Assembly: GCA_041677345.1 (NCBI GenBank)
Contig: JBAYQE010000078.1
Coordinates: 1-12,214 of the forward strand
Length of the DNA stretch: 12,214 bases
Direction of reading: 5' to 3'
DNA from: JALOAT01 sp041677345
Lineage (GTDB): Bacteria; Pseudomonadota; Gammaproteobacteria; Thiohalomonadales; Thiohalomonadaceae
The notes below the pieces were generated by a model. The model did no database searches. It was not told where the DNA came from and was given only the letters and a program-made list of their open reading frames with translations. A program made the translations under genes and the position numbers. Positions 1 to 6,411 of the stretch are shown one piece after another; position 1 is the first letter of the stretch; the number at the start of each line of letters is the position of its first letter.

Positions 1-2
1 CC

Positions 3-599
3 ATGCTGCTGATGATCGACAACTACGATTCGTTTACCTACAACCTGGTGCAGTATCTGGGTGAGCTGGGTGCCGATGTGCAGGTGCACCGTAACGATCG
101 GATCACGGTCGAGGAGATTGAGCGCCTGGCGCCCGATCAGCTGATGATTTCGCCGGGGCCGTGCACGCCCAATGAGGCGGGGGTGTCGGTGGCAGCGATA
201 AAGCATTTTGCCGGCAAGCTGCCTATCCTGGGTGTTTGCCTGGGGCATCAGTCCATCGGCCAGGCCTTCGGCGGGAGGATCGCGCACGCGCGTGAGACCA
301 TGCATGGCAAGACCTCGCCCGTGTATCACAAGGATGTGGGCGTGTTCGCCGGGCTGGCCAATCCCTTCGAGGCCACGCGCTATCACTCGCTGGTGATCGA
401 CAAGGCGAGCTGCCCGGAGGTGCTCGAAGTGACCGCGTGGACGCAGGACGCGGACGGCGGCGTGGACGAGATCATGGGCGTGCGCCACAAGACCTTCAAC
501 ATCGAAGGCGTGCAGTTCCACCCCGAATCCATCCTCACCCAGCACGGCCACGACCTGCTCGCCAACTTCCTCAAGCTCAGCGGCGGCGTGCGATCGTGA
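3..599 (+). CDS. trpG: Anthranilate synthase glutamine amidotransferase component (TrpG)
   Basis: This 198-residue class I glutamine amidotransferase releases ammonia from glutamine for the TrpE subunit, which makes anthranilate from chorismate in the first step of tryptophan synthesis. The start is MLLMIDNYDSFTYNL, the typical N-terminus of the TrpG/PabA family. The oxyanion-loop motif SPGPCTPNEAG lies at 50-60. The nucleophile is Cys79 in GVCLGHQ, and the rest of the triad is His173 and Glu175 in FHPES. Length is normal for the family. The ATG lies only 2 nt from the window edge, so its ribosome binding site and any upstream trpE cannot be seen. TrpG and PabA are close relatives, and in some bacteria one protein also serves p-aminobenzoate synthesis. 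The trpD and trpC genes downstream favour trpG. Confidence 0.95.
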   Translation: MLLMIDNYDSFTYNLVQYLGELGADVQVHRNDRITVEEIERLAPDQLMISPGPCTPNEAGVSVAAIKHFAGKLPILGVCLGHQSIGQAFGGRIAHARETMHGKTSPVYHKDVGVFAGLANPFEATRYHSLVIDKASCPEVLEVTAWTQDADGGVDEIMGVRHKTFNIEGVQFHPESILTQHGHDLLANFLKLSGGVRS

Positions 600-607
600 A
601 GAGCATC

Positions 608-696
608 GAACGCAAAGACACCAGGAACGCAAAGGTCGCAAAGGATTGTCGTTGATTATTCCTTTGCGTTCTTTGCGCCCTTTGCACCTTTGCGTC
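608..696. repeat. Imperfect inverted repeat of phased CGCAAAG units, copy 1
   Basis: The gap between trpG and the transporter gene is filled by this element. The left arm has CGCAAAG at 611, 628 and 637. The right arm has the reverse complement CTTTGCG at 662, 671 and 688, plus a variant CTTTGCA at 680. Units in an arm are 8 to 9 nt apart, apart from one 17-nt step. The arms can fold into a long imperfect hairpin around an AT-rich centre near 645-661. Related elements lie at 2978-3196 and 4060-4138. No coding potential was seen. The element could be a dispersed non-autonomous repeat, or a hairpin affecting transcript stability or termination; the sequence does not decide. Confidence 0.75.
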
Positions 697-709
697 GGGT
701 CTTTTGCCG

Positions 710-1906
710 ATGACTAGCTCCGCCGACGCCCGACGCATCGCTGTGCTGGTGGCGTTCATGTCCATGCTGGCGCCGTTCAGCATCGACACCTATCTGCCAT
801 CGTTCCCGGACATCGCCCGGGAGTTCGGCGCCACGCACGTGCAGATGCAGCAGACCATGTCGCTGTATCTCGTCAGCTTTGCGGTGATGACCCTGGTCTA
901 CGGGCCGCTTTCCGATGCCTTCGGCCGGCGCATCGTCAGTCTTTGGGCGGTCGGGCTTTATTGCGTGGCTTCCGTGGGCTGTGCCCTGTCCGACAGCATC
1001 GGCGAGCTGATTGCCTTTCGTATCACCCAGGGGCTCACGGCCAGTGCCGGTATCGTCGTGGGGCGCGCCGTGGTGCGGGACGTGTTCGCGGGGGCGCGGG
1101 CGCAGAAGGTGATGTCCAACATGATGCTCATGTTCGCCCTGGCGCCCGCGGCGGCGCCGGTGATCGGCGGCTATCTGCATGATGCCTTGGGTTGGCGTTC
1201 GGTGTTCCTGTTCCTGGCGCTGGTGGGCGGCGCGCTGTGGCTGCTGGTCTACCGCCGCCTGCCCGAGACCTTGCCGCGCGAGCATCGCCAATCCATTCAT
1301 CCGGTGGTGGTGGGGCGTGCCTACGGTCGTGCGCTGGGCACGGGCGGTTTCATGGCGCTGGTGTGCATGGTTGCCCTGAACTTCGGTGGCATGTTCCTGT
1401 ATGTTGCCGGTGCACCCGTGCTGATCTACGAGCATCTGGGGCTGGATGCCGACGATTTCGCGGCCCTTTTCGTGCCGCTGGTCGCGGGCATCATGTTGGG
1501 CGCGTACACCTCGGGCCGGTTGGCGGGGCGCGTGGACATGCTGCGCGCCGTGGCCATCGGCTACGGGAGCATGGCCCTGGCGGTGGCCTTCAATCTCACC
1601 CAGGCCTACGGCTTTCCCGGCCACGCTGCACTGGTGGTGGCGCCGATTACGCTTTACGCCTTCGGCAATGCGCTGGCCGCACCCAGCCTGAGCCTGCTGG
1701 CACTGGAGTATTTCCCGCAGAACCGCGGTTTGGCGTCGGCGGCGCAGGGTTTCATGCACACGGCGTCCAACGCGATCGTCGCCGGTGCACTGGTTCCCCT
1801 GGTTGCCCATGCCGTGCCCGGCATGGCCACGGCCATGATGGCGCTGCATGCCGCCTCGTTGCTGCTGTGGCTGGGCTGGCTGCGGGCCACGCAGGCGAAA
1901 ACTTGA
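710..1906 (+). CDS. MFS drug efflux transporter, Bcr/CflA family
   Basis: This 398-residue inner-membrane protein belongs to the major facilitator superfamily, 12-helix drug:H+ antiporters of the Bcr/CflA type. The N-terminus (LAPFSIDTYLPSFPDIAREF, residues 20-39) is close to that of Bcr. The loop 2-3 signature YGPLSDAFGRR lies at 64-74. The proline/glycine-rich APAAAPVIGGYL at 145-156 matches the antiporter helix 5 motif, followed by WRSVFLFLA and ETLP near 162-189. Hydrophobic segments continue to the C-terminus, ending in a short basic tail. The ATG at 710 is preferred because it aligns with the Bcr start; a TTG two codons upstream adds nothing. No clear Shine-Dalgarno sequence precedes it. 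It sits between trpG and trpD, where Pseudomonas has no gene, and is separated from trpG by a repeat. The substrate is unknown. Confidence 0.88.
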   Translation: MTSSADARRIAVLVAFMSMLAPFSIDTYLPSFPDIAREFGATHVQMQQTMSLYLVSFAVMTLVYGPLSDAFGRRIVSLWAVGLYCVASVGCALSDSIGELIAFRITQGLTASAGIVVGRAVVRDVFAGARAQKVMSNMMLMFALAPAAAPVIGGYLHDALGWRSVFLFLALVGGALWLLVYRRLPETLPREHRQSIHPVVVGRAYGRALGTGGFMALVCMVALNFGGMFLYVAGAPVLIYEHLGLDADDFAALFVPLVAGIMLGAYTSGRLAGRVDMLRAVAIGYGSMALAVAFNLTQAYGFPGHAALVVAPITLYAFGNALAAPSLSLLALEYFPQNRGLASAAQGFMHTASNAIVAGALVPLVAHAVPGMATAMMALHAASLLLWLGWLRATQAKT

Positions 1907-1932
1907 CCCCCGTGCGAACGGGCGGAGAAAAT
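1903..1932 (+). promoter_or_regulatory. Possible internal promoter for trpD
   Basis: TTGACC at 1903-1908, overlapping the transporter stop codon, is followed after 18 nt by GAAAAT at 1927-1932. This is a 5/6 match to the -35 consensus and a 4/6 match to the -10 consensus. A small hairpin with a GCGA tetraloop (CCCGT/ACGGG, 1909-1922) lies in the spacer. It could let trpD be transcribed without the transporter, but chance matches of this quality are common. Confidence 0.2.
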
Positions 1933-1960
1933 CCTTATCTTTCACAGGCGGACCACTCCC

Positions 1961-2977
1961 ATGGACATGCAATCAGCCATCCGCGCCGTGACCGAACGGC
2001 GTGACCTCACCAGCGACCAGATGCGTGCGGTGATGCGCCTGATCATGACCGGCGAGGCCACTCCCGCCCAGATCGGTGGTTTTCTCATCGGCCTGCGCAT
2101 GAAGGGTGAGACCGTGGAAGAGATCGCCGCTGCCGCCGAGGTGATGCGCGAGTTGGCCACACCTGTCTCGATCACCGGAGAGCACCTCATCGACACCTGT
2201 GGCACGGGCGGTGACGGTGCCGGCACCTTCAACATCTCCACCACCGTCGCCTTCGTGGCCGCCGCCGCGGGTGGCCGCGTGGCCAAGCACGGCAACCGTG
2301 CCGTCTCGGGCAAGTCCGGCAGCGCCGACGTGCTGGAGGCCGCGGGCGTGAAACTGGACCTCACCGCCGACCAGGTGGTGCGCTGCGTGGATGAGGTGGG
2401 CGTCGGCTTCATGTTCGCCCCGCGCCACCATGAGGCCATGAAACATGCGGTGGGTCCGCGCCGCGAAATGGGCGTGCGCACCATCTTCAATCTGCTGGGC
2501 CCGCTCACCAACCCCGCGCGTGCGCCCAACCAGGTCATCGGCGTGTTCAGCACCCACTGGGTCGAGCCGGTGGCACAGGTGTTCAATCTACTGGGCAGCC
2601 GTCACGTGCTGGTGGTGCATTCCGAAGACGGCCTGGACGAGATCAGCATCGGCGCGCCTACCCGCGTCGCTGAGTTGCGCAACGGCGAGGTGAGTGTCGC
2701 GGTGATCAGCCCCGAGCAATTCGGCATGGAGCGCTGCGCCGTGGATGCCCTTGTGGTAGAGGACGCCGGGCAATCGCTGGCCATCGTCAAGGCGGTGCTG
2801 GACAACCAGCCCGGCCCGGCACGCGACATCGTGGTGCTGAATGCCGGTGCCGCCATCTACGCCGCCGGCCTCGCGCCCTCCCTGAGCGCGGGCATAAAAC
2901 GTGCCGGCGAGGTCATCGCCAGCGGCGAAGCCCGCCGCCGCCTCGATGCCCTTGTGGCGCTGACCAACAGCTTTTGA
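1961..2977 (+). CDS. trpD: Anthranilate phosphoribosyltransferase (TrpD)
   Basis: This 338-residue enzyme transfers phosphoribose from PRPP to anthranilate, the second step of tryptophan synthesis, in the cytoplasm. The helical N-terminal domain (1-70) is followed by the PRPP-binding loop DTCGTGGDGAGTFN around 79-91. KHGNRAVSGKSGSADVLEAAG at 109-129 and the anthranilate-site segment MFAPRHHEAMKHA at 151-163 come next. FNLLGPLTNPA lies at 176-186, and DGLDE, which binds magnesium, at 223-227. All expected motifs are intact and the length is typical. The ATG at 1961 follows an AGGCGGA ribosome binding site at 1946-1952; a second in-frame ATG two codons later is an alternative. It lies 54 nt after the transporter gene and is separated from trpC by about 250 nt of repeat-rich DNA. 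Confidence 0.96.
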   Translation: MDMQSAIRAVTERRDLTSDQMRAVMRLIMTGEATPAQIGGFLIGLRMKGETVEEIAAAAEVMRELATPVSITGEHLIDTCGTGGDGAGTFNISTTVAFVAAAAGGRVAKHGNRAVSGKSGSADVLEAAGVKLDLTADQVVRCVDEVGVGFMFAPRHHEAMKHAVGPRREMGVRTIFNLLGPLTNPARAPNQVIGVFSTHWVEPVAQVFNLLGSRHVLVVHSEDGLDEISIGAPTRVAELRNGEVSVAVISPEQFGMERCAVDALVVEDAGQSLAIVKAVLDNQPGPARDIVVLNAGAAIYAAGLAPSLSAGIKRAGEVIASGEARRRLDALVALTNSF

Positions 2978-3196
2978 ACGCAGAGGACGCGGGACGGGTC
3001 ACGCAGGACCCGGATGGGTCAACGCGGAGGACGCGGAGGCGCGGAGGCGCGGAGGACGCGGAGAATGGAATTCGTTTTCTCTGCGCTTTCCACATTCTGC
3101 GAGGCTGTTCGTGAGCGCCACCGTGCCAGGAGAGGGCAAACGTGAAAATGGAAATGCCTTTCCTCCGCGTACTCCGCGCCCTCCGCGTTTTTCCCC
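2978..3196. repeat. Inverted repeat of phased CGCGGAG units, copy 2 (GC-shifted variant)
   Basis: The trpD-trpC gap holds a longer relative of the CGCAAAG element. The left arm carries CGCGGAG at 3023, 3032, 3040, 3048 and 3057 (steps of 8 to 9 nt). It is preceded by degenerate forms from 2978, including ACGCAGAGGACGCGG. The right arm carries CTCCGCG at 3163, 3172 and 3181 (9-nt steps). The arms are separated by about 100 nt (3064-3157) in which I see no gene. The unit differs from CGCAAAG only by A-to-G changes. The remaining 3197-3225 holds the trpC ribosome binding site (AGGT at 3217). Confidence 0.72.
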
Positions 3197-3225
3197 GTTT
3201 CCCCGCACTGTTTTACAGGTAGCCC

Positions 3226-4026
3226 ATGAACGACACCCCTGACGTATTGAAGAAGATCCTGCGCCGCAAGGCCGAGGAAGTGGCCGAGCGCGCGGCGCGG
3301 GTTCCGATGGCGGAGCTGCGCGAGCGCGCCAGGGCGGCCGACGCGCCGCGCGGCTTCGCCGACGCCATCCGCAAGCGGGTGGCCGCGGGCCGGCCGGCCG
3401 TGATCGCCGAGGTGAAGAAGGCCTCGCCCAGCAAGGGCGTGATCCGGCCCGATTTCGACCCGGCCGCCATCGCCCGCTCCTATGAAGCCGGCGGCGCGAC
3501 CTGCCTGTCGGTGCTGACCGATGTGGATTTCTTTCAGGGGGCAGACGCCTACCTGCAACAGGCCCGCGCGGCGTGTTCACTGCCGGTCTTGCGCAAGGAT
3601 TTCGTCATCGAGCCCTACCAGGTGGTAGAGGCGCGCGCCATCGGCGCCGATTGCATCCTGCTCATTGCCGCAGCGCTCAGTGATGCGCAAATGAAGGAAT
3701 TGACCCAGACGGCCCGGGAATTCGGCCTGGATGTGCTGGTCGAAGTGCACGACGGGGAGGAGCTGGCGCGGGCGTTGCCGCTCGGCCTACCGCTGGTGGG
3801 CATCAACAATCGCAACCTGCGCACCTTCGAGGTAGCGCTGGCGACCACCCTGGAGCTGTTGCCGGTCATCCCGGCCGACCGTACGGTGGTCACCGAGAGC
3901 GGCATTCTGGCGGCAGAGGACGTGGCCCTGATGCGCGGCCACGGCGTTCACGCCTTCCTGGTGGGCGAGGCCTTCATGCGCGCACCAGAGCCCGGCGAAC
4001 GCCTGCGGGAGCTGTTCGGCGTTTGA
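3226..4026 (+). CDS. trpC: Indole-3-glycerol phosphate synthase (TrpC)
   Basis: This 266-residue TIM-barrel enzyme closes the ring of carboxyphenylaminodeoxyribulose phosphate to give indole-3-glycerol phosphate, the fourth step of tryptophan synthesis. It is the stand-alone form, without the TrpF domain fused in enterobacteria. The catalytic set is complete: Glu62 and Lys64 in AEVKKASPSKG, Lys124 in LRKDF, Glu173 in LVEVH, Asn194 in GINNRNL, and Ser225 in VTESGI. The phosphate-binding loop VGEAFMRA lies at 246-253. The start ATG at 3226 is preceded by a modest AGGT at 3217-3220. Downstream, trpC converges on the CRP-like gene across another inverted repeat. No trpF or trpBA genes lie in the window, so the pathway genes are split in the genome. 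Confidence 0.96.
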   Translation: MNDTPDVLKKILRRKAEEVAERAARVPMAELRERARAADAPRGFADAIRKRVAAGRPAVIAEVKKASPSKGVIRPDFDPAAIARSYEAGGATCLSVLTDVDFFQGADAYLQQARAACSLPVLRKDFVIEPYQVVEARAIGADCILLIAAALSDAQMKELTQTAREFGLDVLVEVHDGEELARALPLGLPLVGINNRNLRTFEVALATTLELLPVIPADRTVVTESGILAAEDVALMRGHGVHAFLVGEAFMRAPEPGERLRELFGV

Positions 4027-4059
4027 ACCCTCGGAGTGGCGGCGGCGGAAAAGATATCA

Positions 4060-4138
4060 ACCGCAAAGGGCGCAAAGGACGCAAAGAATTCGAAGAGGTT
4101 CCTTCGCGTTCTTTGCGTCTTTGCGTTGGGCCTTTGCC
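4060..4138. repeat. Imperfect inverted repeat of phased CGCAAAG units, copy 3
   Basis: Between the convergent trpC and crp-like genes, CGCAAAG occurs at 4062, 4071 and 4080 in exact 9-nt steps. The opposite arm has CTTCGCG at 4102, CTTTGCG at 4111 and 4119, and CTTTGCC at 4132. The inner part can pair closely: GACGCAAAGAA with TTCTTTGCGTC, then CGAAG with CTTCG around a short loop near 4096-4101. Pairing continues outward with a bulge. The hairpin reads similarly on both strands, so it could serve as a shared 3' barrier for the two genes, but it has no T-tract typical of an intrinsic terminator. Confidence 0.78.
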
Positions 4139-4159
4139 TTTCAGCCGGGCCTTCGCTCT

Positions 4160-4804
4160 TCAGCGGGTGCCGAAGACCACGATGGTCTTGCCGCTGACGG
4201 AGATGAGGTCCTGCTCTTCCAGGTTCTTCAGCACCCGGCCGGCCATTTCGCGGGAGCAACCCACGATGCGGCCGAGTTCCTGGCGGGTGATGCGGATCTG
4301 CATGCCGTCCGGATGGGTCATGGCATCCGGCTGCTTGGAGAGCTCCAGCAGGGTGGCGGCGATACGGCCGGTCACGTCCAGGAAGGCCAGGTCGGAGACC
4401 TTGCGGCTCGTGTTGCGCAGCCGCGCCGCCATCTGGCCGGCGAGCTGGAACAGGATTTCCGGGTCCTCCTGGGCAAGCTGGCGGAAATGGGTATAGCTGA
4501 TCTCAGCGAGCTCGCATTCGCTGCGGGTACGGACCCAGGCACTACGGGTCGTATCACTGAACAGGCCCATTTCGCCGAAGAAATCGCCCGCGTTCAAATA
4601 CGCGAGCACCATTTCGCGTCCCTGCTCTTCTTCAATGAGCACGGATACGGAGCCTTTGACGATGTAATAAAGCGTCTCCGGCTTATCGCCCGCGTAGATG
4701 ATATTCGTCTTGGACGGATATCTGCGACGGTGGCAGTGGCCGAGAAACCGATCGATGGTCGGATTCCCGGTGCCTGTTTCTCTGACTACTATGCGTTGCG
4801 CCAT
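4160..4804 (-). CDS. crp: CRP/Vfr-type cyclic AMP receptor transcription factor
   Basis: This 214-residue protein, the length of Pseudomonas Vfr, is a global regulator of the CRP/FNR family. The cyclic nucleotide domain contains ETLYYIVKGSVSVLIEEE, GDFFGEMGLF and RSAWVR, which supply the glutamate, arginine and serine that bind cAMP phosphate in E. coli CRP. The Thr-Ser pair of the central helix is kept in NTSRKV. The hinge region AFLDVTGRIA and the helix-turn-helix RQELGRIVGCSREMAGRVLKNL hold the Arg, Glu and Arg that read the TGTGA half-site. The protein ends in GKTIVVFGTR, as in CRP. I place the start at the ATG at 4804 because AGGA (4811-4814 on the + strand) lies 6 nt before it; an upstream ATG at 4825 would add seven residues. 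Known CRP targets include metabolism and, for Vfr, virulence; here they are unknown. Confidence 0.93.
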   Translation of the reverse strand: MAQRIVVRETGTGNPTIDRFLGHCHRRRYPSKTNIIYAGDKPETLYYIVKGSVSVLIEEEQGREMVLAYLNAGDFFGEMGLFSDTTRSAWVRTRSECELAEISYTHFRQLAQEDPEILFQLAGQMAARLRNTSRKVSDLAFLDVTGRIAATLLELSKQPDAMTHPDGMQIRITRQELGRIVGCSREMAGRVLKNLEEQDLISVSGKTIVVFGTR

Positions 4805-4836
4805 CGTGGGTCCTGTGAGCATCATTTTTTACCCAA

Positions 4837-4864
4837 CGTATATTACCGGCGGAAAGTCTATCAA
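4837..4864 (-). promoter_or_regulatory. Candidate promoter of the crp-like gene
   Basis: On the minus strand TTGATA (4864-4859) and TATACG (4842-4837) are separated by 16 nt, just upstream of the crp-like start at 4804. This gives a 4/6 match at -35 and a weaker -10. The 118-nt region 4805-4922 must hold divergent promoters for the crp-like and OsmC-like genes. I could not pick out the opposite promoter with confidence. Confidence 0.3.
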
Positions 4865-4922
4865 TACCCGCCACCAGACGAGAATCACCGGTAACACTGA
4901 GATTCAGGTCACGGGAGCAGTT

Positions 4923-5339
4923 ATGAAAGCAAGAATCAAATGGGTGGAGGGGGCTACTTTCCTCGGCGAATCAGGCACCGGGCATGCCGTGGTCATGGAC
5001 GGGCCGGCCGAGCATGGTGGCAGAAATCTGGGTGTCCGTCCCATGGAAATGCTATTGCTCGGCATGGGGGGGTGCACATCCTTTGACGTAGTTCACATCT
5101 TGAGGAAGGGTCGTCAGCCCATCACCGACTGCGTGGCCGAACTTACCGCCGAGCGCGCCTCCAGCGACCCCAAGGTGTTCACGCACATCCATGTGCACTT
5201 CGTCGTCAAGGGCAAGGGGCTGAGCGAGGCACATGTTAAAAGGGCGGTGGAGCTCTCGGCGGACAAGTACTGTTCCGCCTCCATCATGTTGGGCAAAGTG
5301 GCCCAGATCAGCCACGACTACGAGATCGTCGAGGCCTAG
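4923..5339 (+). CDS. OsmC-family protein, YhfA-like
   Basis: This 138-residue protein belongs to the OsmC/Ohr superfamily of small dimeric proteins, several of which reduce peroxides with a cysteine pair. Two cysteines stand where the family has them: Cys51 in GMGGCTSFDV and Cys117 in DKYCSASIMLGK. An Arg at 39 lies in GVRPMEMLL before the first cysteine. The protein resembles E. coli YhfA, which is also divergent from crp, and the OsmC-like gene next to vfr in Pseudomonas. Its biochemical role is not established. The start at 4923 is chosen because GGGAG (4913-4917) precedes it by 5 nt; the open frame upstream lacks family similarity and overlaps the crp-like gene. There is no signal peptide, so it is likely cytoplasmic. 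Confidence 0.9.
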   Translation: MKARIKWVEGATFLGESGTGHAVVMDGPAEHGGRNLGVRPMEMLLLGMGGCTSFDVVHILRKGRQPITDCVAELTAERASSDPKVFTHIHVHFVVKGKGLSEAHVKRAVELSADKYCSASIMLGKVAQISHDYEIVEA

Positions 5340-5381
5340 TCCGGAGCATGGCCCCGGGGGAACGGATAGGTAGTTGGATGA

Positions 5382-5410
5382 TTTACCACCCGCCCCTCGG
5401 TGTGGATAAT
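5382..5410 (+). promoter_or_regulatory. Candidate sigma-70 promoter for speD
   Basis: TTTACC (5382-5387) and GATAAT (5405-5410) are spaced by exactly 17 nt. They match the -35 consensus at 4 of 6 and the -10 consensus at 5 of 6 positions. Transcription would begin near 5417, giving a leader of about 165 nt before the speD start. It lies 43 nt after the OsmC-like stop codon. Confidence 0.42.
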
Positions 5411-5458
5411 ACCCCCCCCTGGAAACGGCGGCGGGTACTCCAACGCAGGTTCCGGGCC

Positions 5459-5489
5459 GGTGGGGCGGCGCGAAGGGGCTGTTCCCACC
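5459..5489 (+). other. Upstream hairpin in the speD leader
   Basis: GGTGGG (5459-5464) and CCCACC (5484-5489) form a perfect 6-bp stem around a 19-nt loop, immediately 5' of the terminator-like hairpin. The CCGGT just at its 5' edge (5457-5461) could instead pair with the ACCGG (5521-5525) in the 3' half of the terminator stem. That would give a mutually exclusive fold. Confidence 0.35.
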
Positions 5490-5498
5490 ACGGAGAGT

Positions 5499-5541
5499 GC
5501 GTCCGGTCGGTCGTCCCGATACCGGGCGCTTTGCTTTTTTT
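5499..5541 (+). terminator. Intrinsic terminator or attenuator in the speD leader
   Basis: GCGTCCGGT (5499-5507) pairs with ACCGGGCGC (5521-5529), with one G-U pair. The stem continues with CGG/CCG inside after a two-base AT bulge, around the loop TCGTC. It is followed directly by TTTGCTTTTTTT (5530-5541). This is the form of an intrinsic terminator on the + strand. Only 39 nt remain before the speD start codon, too little for a promoter plus leader of its own. It therefore more likely acts inside the speD leader than as a simple end for the OsmC-like gene. Confidence 0.6.
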
Positions 5542-5580
5542 ACGTCCGGCAATCCGGAGAGCCTGGGGAGACGTCCTACG

Positions 5581-6381
5581 TTGAGCACACTGAAGCTGCA
5601 TGGGTTCAACAACCTCACCAAGACGCTGAGCTTCAACATCTATGACATCTGCTACACGCAGACCGAGGGACAGCGCCGCCAGTACATCGAGTACATCGAC
5701 GAGGAGTACAACGCCGAGCGCCTGACCCGGATCCTCACGGACGTAGCGAATATCATCGGTGCGAACATCCTCAACGTGGCGCGCCAGGATTACGACCCTC
5801 AGGGGGCGAGCGTCACCATGCTCATCTCCGAGGAGCCGGTGGTCTCACAGGAGCTTTCCAATACCGAGGAACCCGGTCCGCTGCCCGAGGCCGTGGTGGC
5901 CCACCTGGACAAGAGCCACCTGACGGTGCACACGTACCCGGAAAGCCACCCGCATAACGGGATCAGTACCTTCCGTGCGGATATCGACGTGTCCACCTGT
6001 GGGCGGATTTCACCACTCAAGGCCTTGAATTACCTGATTCACAGCCTGGAATCCGACATTGTCACCATGGATTACCGCGTGCGCGGCTTTACCCGTGATT
6101 TCCGTGGCACCAAGTTGTTCATCGATCACAAGATCAACTCCATCGAGAACTACCTCTCCAAGGATACCAAGGAGCGGTACCAGATGATCGATGTGAATGT
6201 TTACCAGGAAAACATCTTTCACACGAAGATGATGCTGAAAGACTTCGACCTGGACAATTACCTGTTCGGCGTCAAGTCCAAGGACCTCAGTGACGGCGAA
6301 GAGAAGACCATTCGCCAGCGCCTGCAACACGAGATGCTGGAGATCTTCTACGGCCGCAACATCGCCAAGCCGCCGCTCTGA
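5581..6381 (+). CDS. speD: S-adenosylmethionine decarboxylase proenzyme (SpeD)
   Basis: SpeD makes decarboxylated S-adenosylmethionine, the aminopropyl donor for spermidine synthesis. This is the long E. coli type (class 1A, 266 residues; about 264 in E. coli), not the short Bacillus type. It is made as a proenzyme and cuts itself before Ser112 in LDKSHLTVHTYPES, turning that serine into the pyruvoyl cofactor. Conserved Cys140 in DVSTCGRISPLKALNYL and the motifs YRVRGFTRD and NVYQENIFHTKM are present. The start is a TTG at 5581: MSTLKLHGFNNLTK then aligns exactly with the E. coli N-terminus, and no ATG or GTG lies nearby. GGGGAG (5565-5570) is 10 nt upstream, a long spacing. With the terminator-like hairpin just before it, expression looks tightly limited. 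No speE (spermidine synthase) is visible next to it. Confidence 0.94.
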   Translation: MSTLKLHGFNNLTKTLSFNIYDICYTQTEGQRRQYIEYIDEEYNAERLTRILTDVANIIGANILNVARQDYDPQGASVTMLISEEPVVSQELSNTEEPGPLPEAVVAHLDKSHLTVHTYPESHPHNGISTFRADIDVSTCGRISPLKALNYLIHSLESDIVTMDYRVRGFTRDFRGTKLFIDHKINSIENYLSKDTKERYQMIDVNVYQENIFHTKMMLKDFDLDNYLFGVKSKDLSDGEEKTIRQRLQHEMLEIFYGRNIAKPPL

Positions 6382-6411
6382 GTGGCGCGCGCCGAACTGC
6401 TGAACTGCTCG

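Noticed and set aside
656..1972. A 438-codon open frame on the minus strand opposite the transporter gene
   Set aside because: It is His-, Gln- and Arg-rich with no family motifs and lies wholly opposite a well-supported transporter; typical mirror frame in GC-rich DNA.
1192..2004. A 270-codon + strand frame overlapping the transporter and trpD starts
   Set aside because: Composition is Arg/Gly/Ala-rich without domains and it overlaps two sound genes in another frame.
3023..3187. Regular short repeats read as a CRISPR array
   Set aside because: Units are only 7 nt with 8-9 nt period, no unique spacers of CRISPR length, and the arms are inverted.
4814..4833. TGTGA half-site just upstream of the crp-like start, as possible CRP autoregulation
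   Set aside because: The second half-site is absent (T-run instead of TCACA) and the sequence overlaps the ribosome binding site.
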